Source: CAIQQQ01 sp037445025 (GTDB lineage: Bacteria > Pseudomonadota > Alphaproteobacteria > Acetobacterales > Acetobacteraceae). Taken from it: a DNA stretch of 64,000 bases. This document shows, one piece after another, positions 42,924-51,868 of the stretch. A model generated the notes under the pieces. It was given only the letters and a program-made list of their open reading frames with translations, made no database searches and was not told where the DNA came from. The stretch is from positions 1 through 64,000 of the forward strand of contig JBBILI010000029.1 in the NCBI GenBank assembly GCA_037445025.1, written 5' to 3'. Numbering within the stretch: position 1 is the first letter of the stretch; each line of letters starts with the position of its first letter. The position numbers and the translations under genes were made by a program.

Positions 42924-43789
42924 CCTCGCTCACAATCGGCGTGCTGCCCTGGCGGATCGACCGCGCAGTCGGACTCGAAGCCTGGGCTGACCGGCTGGAC
43001 CGCGAAGTGGCCCACGCCGCCGCCTCCGGCGCGCGCCTGCTGCTGATGCCGGAATACGCCCCACTGCAGATGGCGATCCAGCCGCAGCCCGATCTGCAGG
43101 CCGAACTCGCCCGCGCCGTCGCCCTCGCCGAAGCCGCCGTCACCGCCGCCCGCCGCGTGGCCATCCGCCACAATGTCTGGCTCCTCCCCGGCACACTGCC
43201 CTTCGCCACCGGTTCTGCCATCCACAACCGCGCCCCGCTGATCACGCCTGACGGGCACGTGGCCTTTCAGGACAAACACGTCATGACCCGCTTCGAGGCC
43301 GAACAATGGGGCATCCAGCCCGGCCGCCCGCCTTGCGTGTTCGACACGCCATGGGGCCGCATCGGCGTCGCCATCTGCTACGACCTTGAATTCCCAACCC
43401 TGGTCCGCGCCCAGGTCGCAGCCGGCGCCTGGCTGATCCTGGCGCCGAGCTGCACCGACACACCTGCCGGCTTCAACCGCGTCCGCATCGCAGCCCGCGC
43501 CCGCGCCATGGAGAACCAATGCTTCGTGGCCGTCGCGCCGACCACCGGCCTCGCCCCCTGGATCGCCACCCTCGACGAGAATCGCGGCTGCGCCGGCCTC
43601 TACGGCCCGGTCGACCGCGGCTTCCCCGATGACGGCGTGATCGCCGAAGCCAAAATGGACGAAGGCGCCTGGCTCTTCGCCACACTCGACCCCGCCCGCC
43701 TGGACCAGGTCCGCGCCGAAGGTGCGGTCCGCAACCACCGCGACACCCCCAACCCCCCACCGCCCTGCGATAGCGCGGTGTTCGCATGA
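42920..43789 (+). CDS. Carbon-nitrogen hydrolase (nitrilase superfamily)
   Basis: This 289-residue hydrolase has the nitrilase triad Glu45 (LLMPEYAP), Lys119 (FQDKHVMTRFE) and Cys153 (AICYDLEFP). Such enzymes cleave amides, carbamoyl compounds or nitriles in the cytoplasm. It overlaps both neighbours by 4 bp. Some nitrilase-GNAT pairs act together on amides or small molecules, but the context here (followed by lpxB) does not identify a substrate. Confidence 0.88.
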   Translation: MTSLTIGVLPWRIDRAVGLEAWADRLDREVAHAAASGARLLLMPEYAPLQMAIQPQPDLQAELARAVALAEAAVTAARRVAIRHNVWLLPGTLPFATGSAIHNRAPLITPDGHVAFQDKHVMTRFEAEQWGIQPGRPPCVFDTPWGRIGVAICYDLEFPTLVRAQVAAGAWLILAPSCTDTPAGFNRVRIAARARAMENQCFVAVAPTTGLAPWIATLDENRGCAGLYGPVDRGFPDDGVIAEAKMDEGAWLFATLDPARLDQVRAEGAVRNHRDTPNPPPPCDSAVFA

Positions 43790-44958
43790 CCCTGGTCTAC
43801 CTCATCGCCGGCGAACAGAGCGGCGACGTGCTGGGCGCCCGCCTGATCGCCGCCTTGCGCGCCGCCCGGCCGGAGCTGGAATTCACCGGCATCGGCGGCC
43901 CCCGCATGGCGGAACACGGCTTCGAGACGCTGTTCCCGATGCAGGAGCTCGCGGTGATGGGCCTGGTGGAGGTGCTGCCCCGCATCCGCCGCCTCAAACG
44001 CCTGATGCAGGACGCGATCCAGGACATCCGCACCCGCCAGCCCGATGTCCTGATCACCATCGACAGTCCCGGCTTCTGCCTGCGCGTGCTGAAGCAGATC
44101 CACGGCATCAAACGCGTGCACTACGTCGCCCCGCAGGTCTGGGCGTGGCGGCCGAAGCGCGTGCGCGAATTCCCCGGCCTGTGGGAGCGGCTGCTGTGCC
44201 TGCTGCCGTTCGAGCCCGCCTGGTTCGCCGCCCGCGGCGTGGAGGGCCGTTTCGTCGGCCACCCCGTGCTGGAATCCGGCGCCGACCAGGGCGACGCCGC
44301 CCGCTTCCGCGCCCGCCACGGCCTCGCGGCCACGGCGCCGGTGCTGATCCTGATGCCCGGCAGCCGCCGCAGCGAGGTGCCGCGCCTGCTGCCGGTGTTC
44401 GGTGAAACCCTTGAACTGCTGGCCGACCGCATCCCCGGCCTGGTCCCGGTCGTCCCGGTCGCCAGCGCCGTCGCCGCCACCGTCGCCGCCGCCACCGCCC
44501 GCTGGAAGGTGCCCCCGGTCATCGTCACCGACCTGCAAGACAAGCACGACGCCTACGCCGCAGCCTCCGTGGCGCTCACCAAATCCGGCACCTCGACGCT
44601 GGAACTCGCACTCGCCGGCGTGCCGATGGCGGTCACCTACCGGGTCAACCCGCTGACCGCTGCGATGGCCCGGCGGATGATCCAGATCCCCCATGTCGCC
44701 ATGGTCAATCTGCTGGCCGGCCGCGAACTGGTGCCGGAACTGTTGCAGCAGAACTGCCGCGCCGAGACGCTGGCCGAGACGGTGGCGCATCTGCTGTCCG
44801 ACCCCCAGGCCGCCCAGACCCAGCGCGCCGGCTTCGCTGGCGTGCTGGCAAGCCTGCGCCCGGAGGGCCGAACGCCCTCCACAGCGGCGGCGGCCGAGAT
44901 CCTGAATCTCCTCGAATCACCACAGGTCGGCATGCCAGGTCATACCATGTTGGAATGA
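43786..44958 (+). CDS. lpxB: Lipid-A-disaccharide synthase
   Basis: This 390-residue GT19 glycosyltransferase condenses UDP-diacylglucosamine with lipid X in lipid A assembly at the inner membrane. Hallmarks are IAGEQSGDVLGARLI at 7-21, GIGGPRMAEHGFETLFPM, and VHYVAPQVWAWRPKRV. Near the C-terminus KSGTSTLELALAGVPM is the nucleotide-sugar site. The presence of lpxB shows a Gram-negative lipopolysaccharide envelope. The start overlaps the nitrilase stop; vapB begins 18 bp after its stop. Confidence 0.95.
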   Translation: MTLVYLIAGEQSGDVLGARLIAALRAARPELEFTGIGGPRMAEHGFETLFPMQELAVMGLVEVLPRIRRLKRLMQDAIQDIRTRQPDVLITIDSPGFCLRVLKQIHGIKRVHYVAPQVWAWRPKRVREFPGLWERLLCLLPFEPAWFAARGVEGRFVGHPVLESGADQGDAARFRARHGLAATAPVLILMPGSRRSEVPRLLPVFGETLELLADRIPGLVPVVPVASAVAATVAAATARWKVPPVIVTDLQDKHDAYAAASVALTKSGTSTLELALAGVPMAVTYRVNPLTAAMARRMIQIPHVAMVNLLAGRELVPELLQQNCRAETLAETVAHLLSDPQAAQTQRAGFAGVLASLRPEGRTPSTAAAAEILNLLESPQVGMPGHTMLE

Positions 44959-44976
44959 CGTAATACCAAGGCATCC

Positions 44977-45210
44977 ATGACAACGGCCGTGACGAGCAAG
45001 GGGCAGGTGACGATTCCAAAGCCGGTTCGCGACCGGCTGGGCCTCAAAACGGGGTCTCTGGTGTCGTTCGAACTCACCGAGGCGGGCGACGTGGCGCTGG
45101 TCAAGGCCGACACAAAGCGCCCACCGAGCCGGTTCGCTGCTTTTGTTGGCATCGCGCAGGGCGGCATGACGACCGACGAGATCATGGCGCTGACGCGTGG
45201 CGAGGGCTGA
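44977..45210 (+). CDS. vapB: AbrB/MazE-type antitoxin
   Basis: This 77-residue protein has an N-terminal SpoVT-AbrB swapped-hairpin DNA-binding domain (TSKGQVTIPKPVRDRLGLKT). The C-terminal tail would bind and neutralise the PIN toxin. Its last 14 bp overlap the start of the toxin gene, typical of toxin-antitoxin pairs. It probably represses its own promoter in the short gap after lpxB. Confidence 0.88.
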   Translation: MTTAVTSKGQVTIPKPVRDRLGLKTGSLVSFELTEAGDVALVKADTKRPPSRFAAFVGIAQGGMTTDEIMALTRGEG

Positions 45211-45613
45211 ACCAACCCTCGTCGACGCCAACATCCAGCTGGATCTCGTCACCAAGGACACTGTGTGGTGGGCCTGGTCGGTGGACCAGCTCAACCACGC
45301 CGCTCTGCGCGGCCCTCTTTGGATCAACGACCTCGTCTACGCCGAGGTATCGACCAGCTTCGCCACCATCGAGGCGCTGGACGATTTCATCGACGGATCC
45401 GGCCTGGTCATGCGCCCTGTGCCCCGCCCCGCCCTATTTCTGGCGGCGAAGGTGTTCCAGGGCTATCGCCGTCGTGGCGGCACGCGCACCGGCGTTTTGC
45501 CGGACTTCTTCATTTGTGCGCATGCGGCGGTGGCAGGGGTTCCTGTGCTGACCCGCGACCCCAGGCGTTTTCGACGTTATTTTCCGACTTTGTCAGTGCG
45601 CGCGCCAACCTGA
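45197..45613 (+). CDS. vapC: PIN-domain toxin (VapC-like ribonuclease)
   Basis: This 138-residue PIN-domain endoribonuclease has a full acidic set: Asp10 (LVDANIQLD), Glu50 (YAEVS), Asp103 (LPDFFI) and Asp121 (LTRDPRRFRRYFP). VapC toxins cut tRNA or rRNA when freed from VapB. GTG 45197 is inside the antitoxin gene, so translation is coupled. The module sits between lpxB and a truncated composite repeat. Confidence 0.88.
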   Translation: MARAEPTLVDANIQLDLVTKDTVWWAWSVDQLNHAALRGPLWINDLVYAEVSTSFATIEALDDFIDGSGLVMRPVPRPALFLAAKVFQGYRRRGGTRTGVLPDFFICAHAAVAGVPVLTRDPRRFRRYFPTLSVRAPT

Positions 45614-45675
45614 TCCCTCCGAGCCAAGGTGATGCCTCACACGTCGCTCACCCAAGCTATGCCCGCCCAAAGTTT

Positions 45676-45710
45676 GAAAGTTTTTTGGTTCCTTATTTCA
45701 AAAAAGAACC
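45676..45710. repeat. Composite AT-rich repeat, copy 9 (inverted arm A only)
   Basis: GAAAGTTTTTTGGTTC and then a T/A hairpin ending AAAAAAGAACC form an inverted A arm. The B arm is missing on the vapC side. It lies 9 bp from the stop of the convergent Gfo/Idh gene. Confidence 0.7.
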
Positions 45711-45719
45711 GCTTCCTCC

Positions 45720-46691
45720 CTACCCCCTGATCAACCCGCTCGCCTCCGCCAAAGCCCGAGACTCCGCCATCGACTCCGTCACCGCGATTGCCGCCGCCAA
45801 GGCCCGCCGCCCCGCCGCCGCATCCACCACCACCCCCGCGCCATCCAGCACGCTCGCCGCAAAGGCCGCATGTTCGGCCTCCAGCGCGTCGTGCTCCTTC
45901 CACGAGATCTCCTCCATCCGCCCGCCGCCCGTCCCCGGAATCGGAAACCCCCGCTCCCGCCCGATCATCATCAGCTTGCGCGCCCCGAAATCGACCGACA
46001 TGTAGCCTTCCTGGCTGAACAGCCGCATCTTCCGCTCGGTCTTCAGCGAAATCCGGCTCGCGGTGATCGTCGCCACGCAGCCGTTCTCAAAGCGCACCCG
46101 CGCGTTGGCGATATCCTCATGCGTGCTTGCCACCGGCGCTCCCACCGCGTCCACGCTGGCAATCGGGCTCTCTACCAGCGCCAGCACGAGATCGAGATCA
46201 TGGATCATCAGGTCCAGGATCACCGACACATCGGTCCCGCGCGGCTTGAACGGCGCGATCCGCACGCAGTCGATATACAGCGGCCGGCGCATCCGCAGCG
46301 AGATTGCCTCATGTTCCGCGGAATACCGCAGCAGATGCCCCACCTGCAGCACCAGCCCCCGCGCCGAGGCCAGCGCGGCCAGCGCATCCGCCTCCTCGAG
46401 CGTCGCAGCGATCGGCTTTTCCACCAGCACATGCCGCCCGGCCCGCAGCGCCGCCCCGGCCAGCTCGAAATGCGCCTCCGCGGGTGCTGCCACCACCACC
46501 GCGTCACAAGACTCCAGCAATTCCGCGAACCCCATCGCCACGCTGGCCGTCTCGCGCGCCACCGTCTCCGCCCGCGCGCGGTCCCGATCATAGATCCCCG
46601 CCAGCTGCGCCCGCTTCGAGCTCGCCACCTTCAACGCGTGAAACCGCCCGAAATGACCGGCCCCGGCAATCCCAATGCGCAACCGTGTCAT
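45720..46691 (-). CDS. Gfo/Idh/MocA family oxidoreductase
   Basis: This 323-residue NAD(P)-dependent oxidoreductase has the Rossmann motif IGIAGAGHFGRFHA (6-19), the catalytic Lys in LVEKPIA (91-94) and a C-terminal beta-sheet domain with DVSVILDLMIHDLDLVLAL. Homologues next to lpxB in other alphaproteobacteria are commonly annotated as lipid-A-cluster oxidoreductases, but their reaction is unproven. It is divergent from secD. Confidence 0.88.
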   Translation of the reverse strand: MTRLRIGIAGAGHFGRFHALKVASSKRAQLAGIYDRDRARAETVARETASVAMGFAELLESCDAVVVAAPAEAHFELAGAALRAGRHVLVEKPIAATLEEADALAALASARGLVLQVGHLLRYSAEHEAISLRMRRPLYIDCVRIAPFKPRGTDVSVILDLMIHDLDLVLALVESPIASVDAVGAPVASTHEDIANARVRFENGCVATITASRISLKTERKMRLFSQEGYMSVDFGARKLMMIGRERGFPIPGTGGGRMEEISWKEHDALEAEHAAFAASVLDGAGVVVDAAAGRRALAAAIAVTESMAESRALAEASGLIRG

Positions 46692-46801
46692 GGCACTCTC
46701 CCCTGTTGCACAGCCGATAGCAGGAGCCCCCGGTTGCGCCAACACGCCCTTGTCGTCATTCTCCGCCGCCCTTCCCGCCCCACCGGAGCCCGTGCCGCCG
46801 C

Positions 46802-48370
46802 ATGATGTATTTCAGCCGCCTCAAATCAGCCCTGGTGCTCGCCACCTGCCTGATCGGCGCCCTGCTCTGCGTGCCCAACCTGCTCCCGGCCCCCACGTCC
46901 TGGATGCCCTGGCGCACCATCCATCTCGGTCTCGACCTGCGCGGCGGCAGCTACCTGCTGCTCGAGGTCGACATGGCCACCGTCATCAAGGAACGTCTCG
47001 ACAGCCTGGTCGACGGCGCCCGCACCGACCTGCACGCCGCCAAGGTCGAGCACTTCACCGTCACCGCCCAGCTCCCCCAGAACCGCATTCTCGTCCACAT
47101 CGCCGACCCCGCACAGAACCAGGCCGCCCTCACGGCCCTGCGCCCGCTCGGCCTCAACCCCAACGGCGGCGAGGATCTGGAATTCGACACCCAGCCCAAC
47201 GGCGACATCACCGCCACTCTCTCCCAACCGGCCATGACCGCCCGCGCCCAGGCCGCCGTCGAGCAGTCCATCGAAATCGTCCGCCGCCGCATCGATGAGA
47301 CCGGCGTGGTCGACCCGCAGATCTCCCGCCAGGGCGACAGCCGCATCGTCGTCCAGCTGCCCGGCATCGAAGACCCCAACCGCGTCAAGGAACTGCTCGG
47401 CAAAACCGCCCGCATGACCTTCCGCCTCACCGACGAAACCGCCAACCTCGCCTCCCCCGTCGCCCCCCCCGGCGAAGACTTCCTGCCGATGGAAAACAAC
47501 CCCACCCAGAAGATCGCGGTCCGCCGCCGTGTCGAGGTCGACGGCGCCAACCTCACCGACGCCCGCGCCGGCCAGAACAGCCAGACCGGCGAATGGGTGG
47601 TCAACTTCACCTTCGACAGCATCGGCACCCGCCGTTTCGCCGACATCTCCAGCCGCAATGTCGGCCACCCCTTCGCCATCGTGCTCGACGACAAGGTGAT
47701 CTCCGCCCCGGTGATCCGTGAGGCCATCACCGGCGGCCGCGGTCAGATATCGGGCAACTTCAACGCCCGCTCCGCCACCGACCTCGCGGTGCTGCTGCGT
47801 GCCGGCGCCCTGCCCGCCCCGCTCACCGTGGTCGAGGAACGCAGCGTCGGCCCCGAACTCGGCGCCGACGCCATCCGCGCCGGCGCCCTCGCTTTGGCCG
47901 TCGGCTTCGTCCTCGTCATCATCTACATGGGCGTGTTCTACGGCCTGTTCGGCTGGTTCGCGAACGTCTGCCTCATCGTCAACCTCGTGCTGATGCTCGC
48001 CATCCTCTCGCTCTTCGAGTCCACCCTCACCTTGCCCGGCATGGCCGGCATCCTGCTCACCCTGGGCATGGCGGTGGACGCCAACATCCTCATCAACGAA
48101 CGCATCCGCGAAGAGGCCCACAACGGCCGCACGCCGCTGAACGCCATGGAGGTCGGCTTCAAACGCGCCTACTCCACCATCATCGACAGCAACATGACGG
48201 CCTTCCTCGCCCACGTGATGCTGTTCTTCTTCGGCGCAGGTCCGGTCCGCGGCTTCGCCGTCACCATCACCGTCGGCATCATCACCTCGATGTTCACCAC
48301 TACCATGCTGTCACGTCTGCTGATGGTCCGCTGGTACGCGGCCCGCCGTCCCACAGCACTGCCGGTGTAG
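46802..48370 (+). CDS. secD: Protein translocase subunit SecD
   Basis: This 522-residue inner-membrane subunit of the SecDF complex uses the proton gradient to aid protein export. It has TM1 at about 8-28, then IHLGLDLRGGSYLLLEVDMA, a large periplasmic region (about 60-340) and five C-terminal helices starting near GADAIRAGALALAVGFVLVI, with AVDANILINERIREE in the conserved TM4 region. Length is slightly short of typical but complete. No yajC precedes it; the upstream gene is divergent. secF begins 9 bp downstream. Confidence 0.95.
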   Translation: MMYFSRLKSALVLATCLIGALLCVPNLLPAPTSWMPWRTIHLGLDLRGGSYLLLEVDMATVIKERLDSLVDGARTDLHAAKVEHFTVTAQLPQNRILVHIADPAQNQAALTALRPLGLNPNGGEDLEFDTQPNGDITATLSQPAMTARAQAAVEQSIEIVRRRIDETGVVDPQISRQGDSRIVVQLPGIEDPNRVKELLGKTARMTFRLTDETANLASPVAPPGEDFLPMENNPTQKIAVRRRVEVDGANLTDARAGQNSQTGEWVVNFTFDSIGTRRFADISSRNVGHPFAIVLDDKVISAPVIREAITGGRGQISGNFNARSATDLAVLLRAGALPAPLTVVEERSVGPELGADAIRAGALALAVGFVLVIIYMGVFYGLFGWFANVCLIVNLVLMLAILSLFESTLTLPGMAGILLTLGMAVDANILINERIREEAHNGRTPLNAMEVGFKRAYSTIIDSNMTAFLAHVMLFFFGAGPVRGFAVTITVGIITSMFTTTMLSRLLMVRWYAARRPTALPV

Positions 48371-48379
48371 GAGCGCGCC

Positions 48380-49330
48380 ATGTTCATGAAACCCGCCTTC
48401 CGTCTCGTCCGCGACGGAACCACCTTCCACTTCATGCGCGGCCGCTATCTCGGCCTGATCGTCTCGGCGATCCTGTCGACCGCCTCCGTCGTGCTGTTTT
48501 TCTATCCCGGCCTCAACCTCGGCATCGACTTCCGCGGCGGCATCGTCATGGAGGCGAAAACCCCCGCCCCCGCCGACATCGCCGCCATCCGCGCCGGCCT
48601 GGTCAAGGCCGGCCTGCACGAACCCAGCGTGCAACGCTTCGGCGCCCCCGACGAGGTCGCCATCCATATCGAGGCGCAATCCTCCGAAGCCGCCACCCAA
48701 CAGGTCGTCACCACCGTCCGCACCGCGCTCGAAACCGTCCAGCCCGGCACCAAGGTCCAAAGCACCGATGCCGTCGGCGCCTCCGTCTCCGCCGAACTGT
48801 TCAAGGACGGCATGCTGGCCCTGGGCCTCAGCCTGCTGATGATCCTCGTCTACATCTGGTTCCGCTTCGAATGGCAGTTCGCCGTCGGCGCCGTCGTCAC
48901 CCTGCTGCTCGACATCACCAAAGCGATCGGCTTCCTCGCGCTGACCCGCTTCGATTTCGACCTCGTGATGGTCGGCGCCATCCTCACCATCATCGGCTAC
49001 TCCACCAACGACAAGGTGGTGGTCTACGACCGCATGCGCGAAAACCTGCGCAAGTACAAGTCGATGCCGCTGCGCGAACTGATCGACCTCTCCATCAACG
49101 AAACCCTCAACCGCACCCTCGGCACGTCGATGACGGTGTTCCTCGCCGCCCTCCCGCTCGCGCTCTTCGGCGGGTCCGGCCTCTCCGGCTTCGCCTGGGT
49201 GATGCTGTTCGGCATCGTCGTCGGCACCACCTCGTCGATCTTTATCGCAGCCCCCATCCTGCTGTTCCTCGGCGAGAAACGGCTGCGCCGGGATGCAGCT
49301 CCGCCGAAGGCAGAAGTCGCCCGGCCGTAA
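48380..49330 (+). CDS. secF: Protein translocase subunit SecF
   Basis: This 316-residue partner of SecD has TM1 near 22-45, the conserved GLNLGIDFRGGIVMEAKT, a small periplasmic domain, then five helices with TIIGYSTNDKVVVYDRMREN and LNRTLGTSMTVFLAALPL. It has a GGAG ribosome site and forms an operon with secD. A composite-repeat arm follows the stop by 14 bp. Confidence 0.95.
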   Translation: MFMKPAFRLVRDGTTFHFMRGRYLGLIVSAILSTASVVLFFYPGLNLGIDFRGGIVMEAKTPAPADIAAIRAGLVKAGLHEPSVQRFGAPDEVAIHIEAQSSEAATQQVVTTVRTALETVQPGTKVQSTDAVGASVSAELFKDGMLALGLSLLMILVYIWFRFEWQFAVGAVVTLLLDITKAIGFLALTRFDFDLVMVGAILTIIGYSTNDKVVVYDRMRENLRKYKSMPLRELIDLSINETLNRTLGTSMTVFLAALPLALFGGSGLSGFAWVMLFGIVVGTTSSIFIAAPILLFLGEKRLRRDAAPPKAEVARP

Positions 49331-49344
49331 GGAGGAAGGAAAGC

Positions 49345-49405
49345 GGTTCTTTTTTGAAAAAAAGAACCAAAAAACTTTCTAACCTTGGGTGGGTTTTTAT
49401 CACCC
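49345..49405. repeat. Composite AT-rich repeat, copy 10 (arm A plus diverged core)
   Basis: The A-type hairpin GGTTCTTTTTT/AAAAAAAGAACC then AAAAAACTTT is followed by a short stem GGGTG-GGTTTTTAT-CACCC. Arm B is missing next to the convergent binding-protein stop (49417). It lies between the secF and binding-protein stops. Confidence 0.7.
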
Positions 49406-49416
49406 GACCGCCAGGC

Positions 49417-50355
49417 TTACTTCTGGATCTGGATCACATCCTTCAGCTGCGCCTCCGACAGCGGCGCCGCCAGAAACTTGAACGTCACCCCATCCTTCAT
49501 CAGCGAGTCCAACCCGTTGATCTGATCCGGATTCAACGTCGCCTTCGGAAAGAACTGGTCCCGCATCTGCATCGCCACCGCCGGCGACACCCCGGAAAAC
49601 GCCACGAACGTCGCAATCGCGTCGGGACTGCTGTACATCCAGTCCAACGTCTCCCGATACGCCGCCATGAAGCGCATGATCGCCGCCCGCTTCTGCGCCA
49701 ACACCGCCGCATGCACCACATTCACCCGCACCGTCTGGTCGCGCGCCGCCGCAACATCCGCCCCCCGCACGACTACCCGGATCTTCCCCGCATTCAGCGC
49801 ATCGATGCCAAACGGCGCAGCAGCCCAGCCCACATCGATCTGCCCCGACATCGTCTGCGTGAACGTCGCCGGCAACCCACCGGTTGCCACCGGATTGAAC
49901 GCCACGCCATACTGCGCCCGCGCCATCAAGATCACCGAGTTGGTGGATGACCCCGTGGTCGAATACCCAACCGTCTTGCCCACCAGATCCTGCACCGTCC
50001 GGATCGGCGATGAAGCCGGCACATACCAGTACAGCTCCGGCGCACCCGTCATCTCCGCCGAAATGATCCGGATCGGCGCACCCTTCGAAGCCGCCCCGAA
50101 CGCCCCCAGCGATCCCGCCGCCGTGCCGATGTCCACAGAGCGCGACAGCACCGCCTGCTGCGTCTCCCCACCCCCGGAGGTGTAGAGAATGTCCAGGTCC
50201 AGATCATGCTTCTTGAAGATGCCCGCCCGCTGCCCAAGCTCCGGTATCGCCGTGTCCCAGTTGCCCCGCTGCCCCACCGCCACCTTCAGCTCTTCCGCCC
50301 GCACCGCCGACACCTGCACCGCCAGCAGCAGCGTACACCACCAGACTGATTTCAT
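49417..50355 (-). CDS. ABC transporter substrate-binding protein (NitT/TauT type)
   Basis: This 312-residue periplasmic binding protein has a signal peptide MKSVWWCTLLLAVQVSAVRA and a mature start EELKVAVGQRGNWDTAIPEL. The fold and motifs (GIFKKHDLDLDILYTSGGGE; LSRSVDIGTAAGSLGAF; DLVGKTVGYSTTGSSTNSV) match the SsuA/TauA/ThiY group that binds sulfonates, nitrate or pyrimidines. The ligand is unknown. The start overlaps the permease stop by 4 bp. It is the last gene of a five-gene coupled unit. Confidence 0.9.
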   Translation of the reverse strand: MKSVWWCTLLLAVQVSAVRAEELKVAVGQRGNWDTAIPELGQRAGIFKKHDLDLDILYTSGGGETQQAVLSRSVDIGTAAGSLGAFGAASKGAPIRIISAEMTGAPELYWYVPASSPIRTVQDLVGKTVGYSTTGSSTNSVILMARAQYGVAFNPVATGGLPATFTQTMSGQIDVGWAAAPFGIDALNAGKIRVVVRGADVAAARDQTVRVNVVHAAVLAQKRAAIMRFMAAYRETLDWMYSSPDAIATFVAFSGVSPAVAMQMRDQFFPKATLNPDQINGLDSLMKDGVTFKFLAAPLSEAQLKDVIQIQK

Positions 50356-51134
50356 GACCGTTCCCTCCTTATGTTCCGCAATCCGGCTCTTCCGGCCAGA
50401 CGTTCCAACAGCAGATTGAGCCCGGCCGCCAGACCCACCGAGACCATCAGCAGACCATACATCCGCGGCATGTCGAACCGCTGATACGCATCCATCACCA
50501 TGAACCCGAGCCCCTGCTTGGCAAGCTTGGTCTCCGCCAGCAGCACCCCGATCAAGGCCACACCGAACCCCAGCCTCGCCCCATTCAGCAACGGCGCCAC
50601 CATCGCCGGCAGATAGATCTTCACCAGCATCTGATCCCACCGCGCGCGAAACGACCGCCCGACCCGCAGCAGCACCGCATCCACCCCGCGCACCCCCGCC
50701 GCCACGCTGATCGCGATCGGGAAAAAGCAGGACACCGCCCCCATCGCCATCTTCGATTCCAGCCCCACCCCGAACATCAGGATCAGCAACGGAAACAGAA
50801 TGATCTTCGGCGTCGGCCCCAGATAGTTCAGCCACGGCTCGAACGCGCCCGAAGCAAACGGCGACGCCCCAAGCCCCAGCCCCACCACCAGCCCGGCCAC
50901 CCCGCCCGCCACCAGCGCCGCCGCCAGCTCGGCAGACGTCACCGCCAGGTTGGCGTAGAAATCCGGGCTCGCGAACACCCGAACCAGCCCCGCCGCCAGC
51001 GCCGGCACCGTCGGAATCACATCGCGAAACAACAGCCCCGACATCGCCAGCCCCTGCCAGCACGCCAGCAGCACAACGCCGGCCACCAGCCGCGGCAGCA
51101 GCACGCCCTGCCTCAGCCGCGCGAACGCAACCAT
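50352..51134 (-). CDS. ABC transporter permease (NitT/TauT type), second of two
   Basis: This 260-residue inner-membrane permease has about six helices and a cytoplasmic coupling loop (FRARWDQMLVKIYLPAMVAP, an EAA-like loop). NYLGPTPKIILFPLLILMFG is typical of SsuC/TauC permeases. Its 5' end overlaps the other permease gene by 22 bp and its 3' end overlaps the binding-protein start by 4 bp. Two distinct permeases suggest a heterodimeric channel. Confidence 0.88.
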   Translation of the reverse strand: MVAFARLRQGVLLPRLVAGVVLLACWQGLAMSGLLFRDVIPTVPALAAGLVRVFASPDFYANLAVTSAELAAALVAGGVAGLVVGLGLGASPFASGAFEPWLNYLGPTPKIILFPLLILMFGVGLESKMAMGAVSCFFPIAISVAAGVRGVDAVLLRVGRSFRARWDQMLVKIYLPAMVAPLLNGARLGFGVALIGVLLAETKLAKQGLGFMVMDAYQRFDMPRMYGLLMVSVGLAAGLNLLLERLAGRAGLRNIRRERS

Positions 51135-51868
51135 CGCTCGCCCCCTTCCAGCAGCAGGAAGAAACAGATGCTCACCCCCACCACGAGCCCGATCGCAGCC
51201 CACGTCCCCGGCAGATCGAACCGTTCGGCCAGCTCGTTGATCAGCTGCCCCAGCCCGCCCAGATTGATCAGGAACTCCACGCCCACCACATTGATCAGCG
51301 CAAACACGAGCGCCAGCCGCAGACCCACGAAGATCTGCGGCAGCGCCGCCGGCAGCAGGATCATCCGAAACGCCTGCCCCCGGCTGAGCCGCAGACTGCG
51401 CCCCACGTCCATCAGCACCGGCCGAACCGTTGACAACCCCTCAACGGTCTTCAGCACCACCGGCGCCAGCGCCGAGGCAAACGCGATGACGATGATGGTG
51501 AGCGGCCCCCGCCCAAACAGCACCAGAAACAGCGGATACGCCATCGCCAGCGGGGCCGCCGCCAGCAGCGCGAACCAGCTCTCGAACGCCAGAAGCAGTC
51601 GCGGCCAATGCTGCAGCGCCATGCCCAACGCCACCCCCACCACCAGCGCCAGCAGCCCCGAGGCCAGCGTCTCGCCGAACGTGATCGCGAACCGGCCGAC
51701 CACATTCTCGTCGGCCACCAGCCGCGGCAATGCCGCCAGCATGTCCGACGGCAGCGGCACGATATAGACATCGACCCAACCGGCCTCGATCGCCCCCTGC
51801 AGCAAGACCAGCGCCAGCAGGATGCACCCCACGCCGAACCAAGGTGCTGCGCGCGGAGGCAGGATCAT
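51113..51868 (-). CDS. ABC transporter permease (NitT/TauT type), first of two
   Basis: This 251-residue permease has N-terminal TM ILLALVLLQGAIEAGWVDVY and the EAA-like loop LRLSRGQAFRMILLPAALPQ near 155-175. The ATG start overlaps the ATPase stop by 4 bp. It is paired with the downstream permease as one importer. Confidence 0.88.
   Translation of the reverse strand: MILPPRAAPWFGVGCILLALVLLQGAIEAGWVDVYIVPLPSDMLAALPRLVADENVVGRFAITFGETLASGLLALVVGVALGMALQHWPRLLLAFESWFALLAAAPLAMAYPLFLVLFGRGPLTIIVIAFASALAPVVLKTVEGLSTVRPVLMDVGRSLRLSRGQAFRMILLPAALPQIFVGLRLALVFALINVVGVEFLINLGGLGQLINELAERFDLPGTWAAIGLVVGVSICFFLLLEGGERWLRSRG

Noticed and set aside
5544..49405. CRISPR array from the repeated AT-rich units
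   Set aside because: Copies are kilobases apart, about 110 bp long, palindromic and tied to stop codons, with no regular spacers or cas genes.
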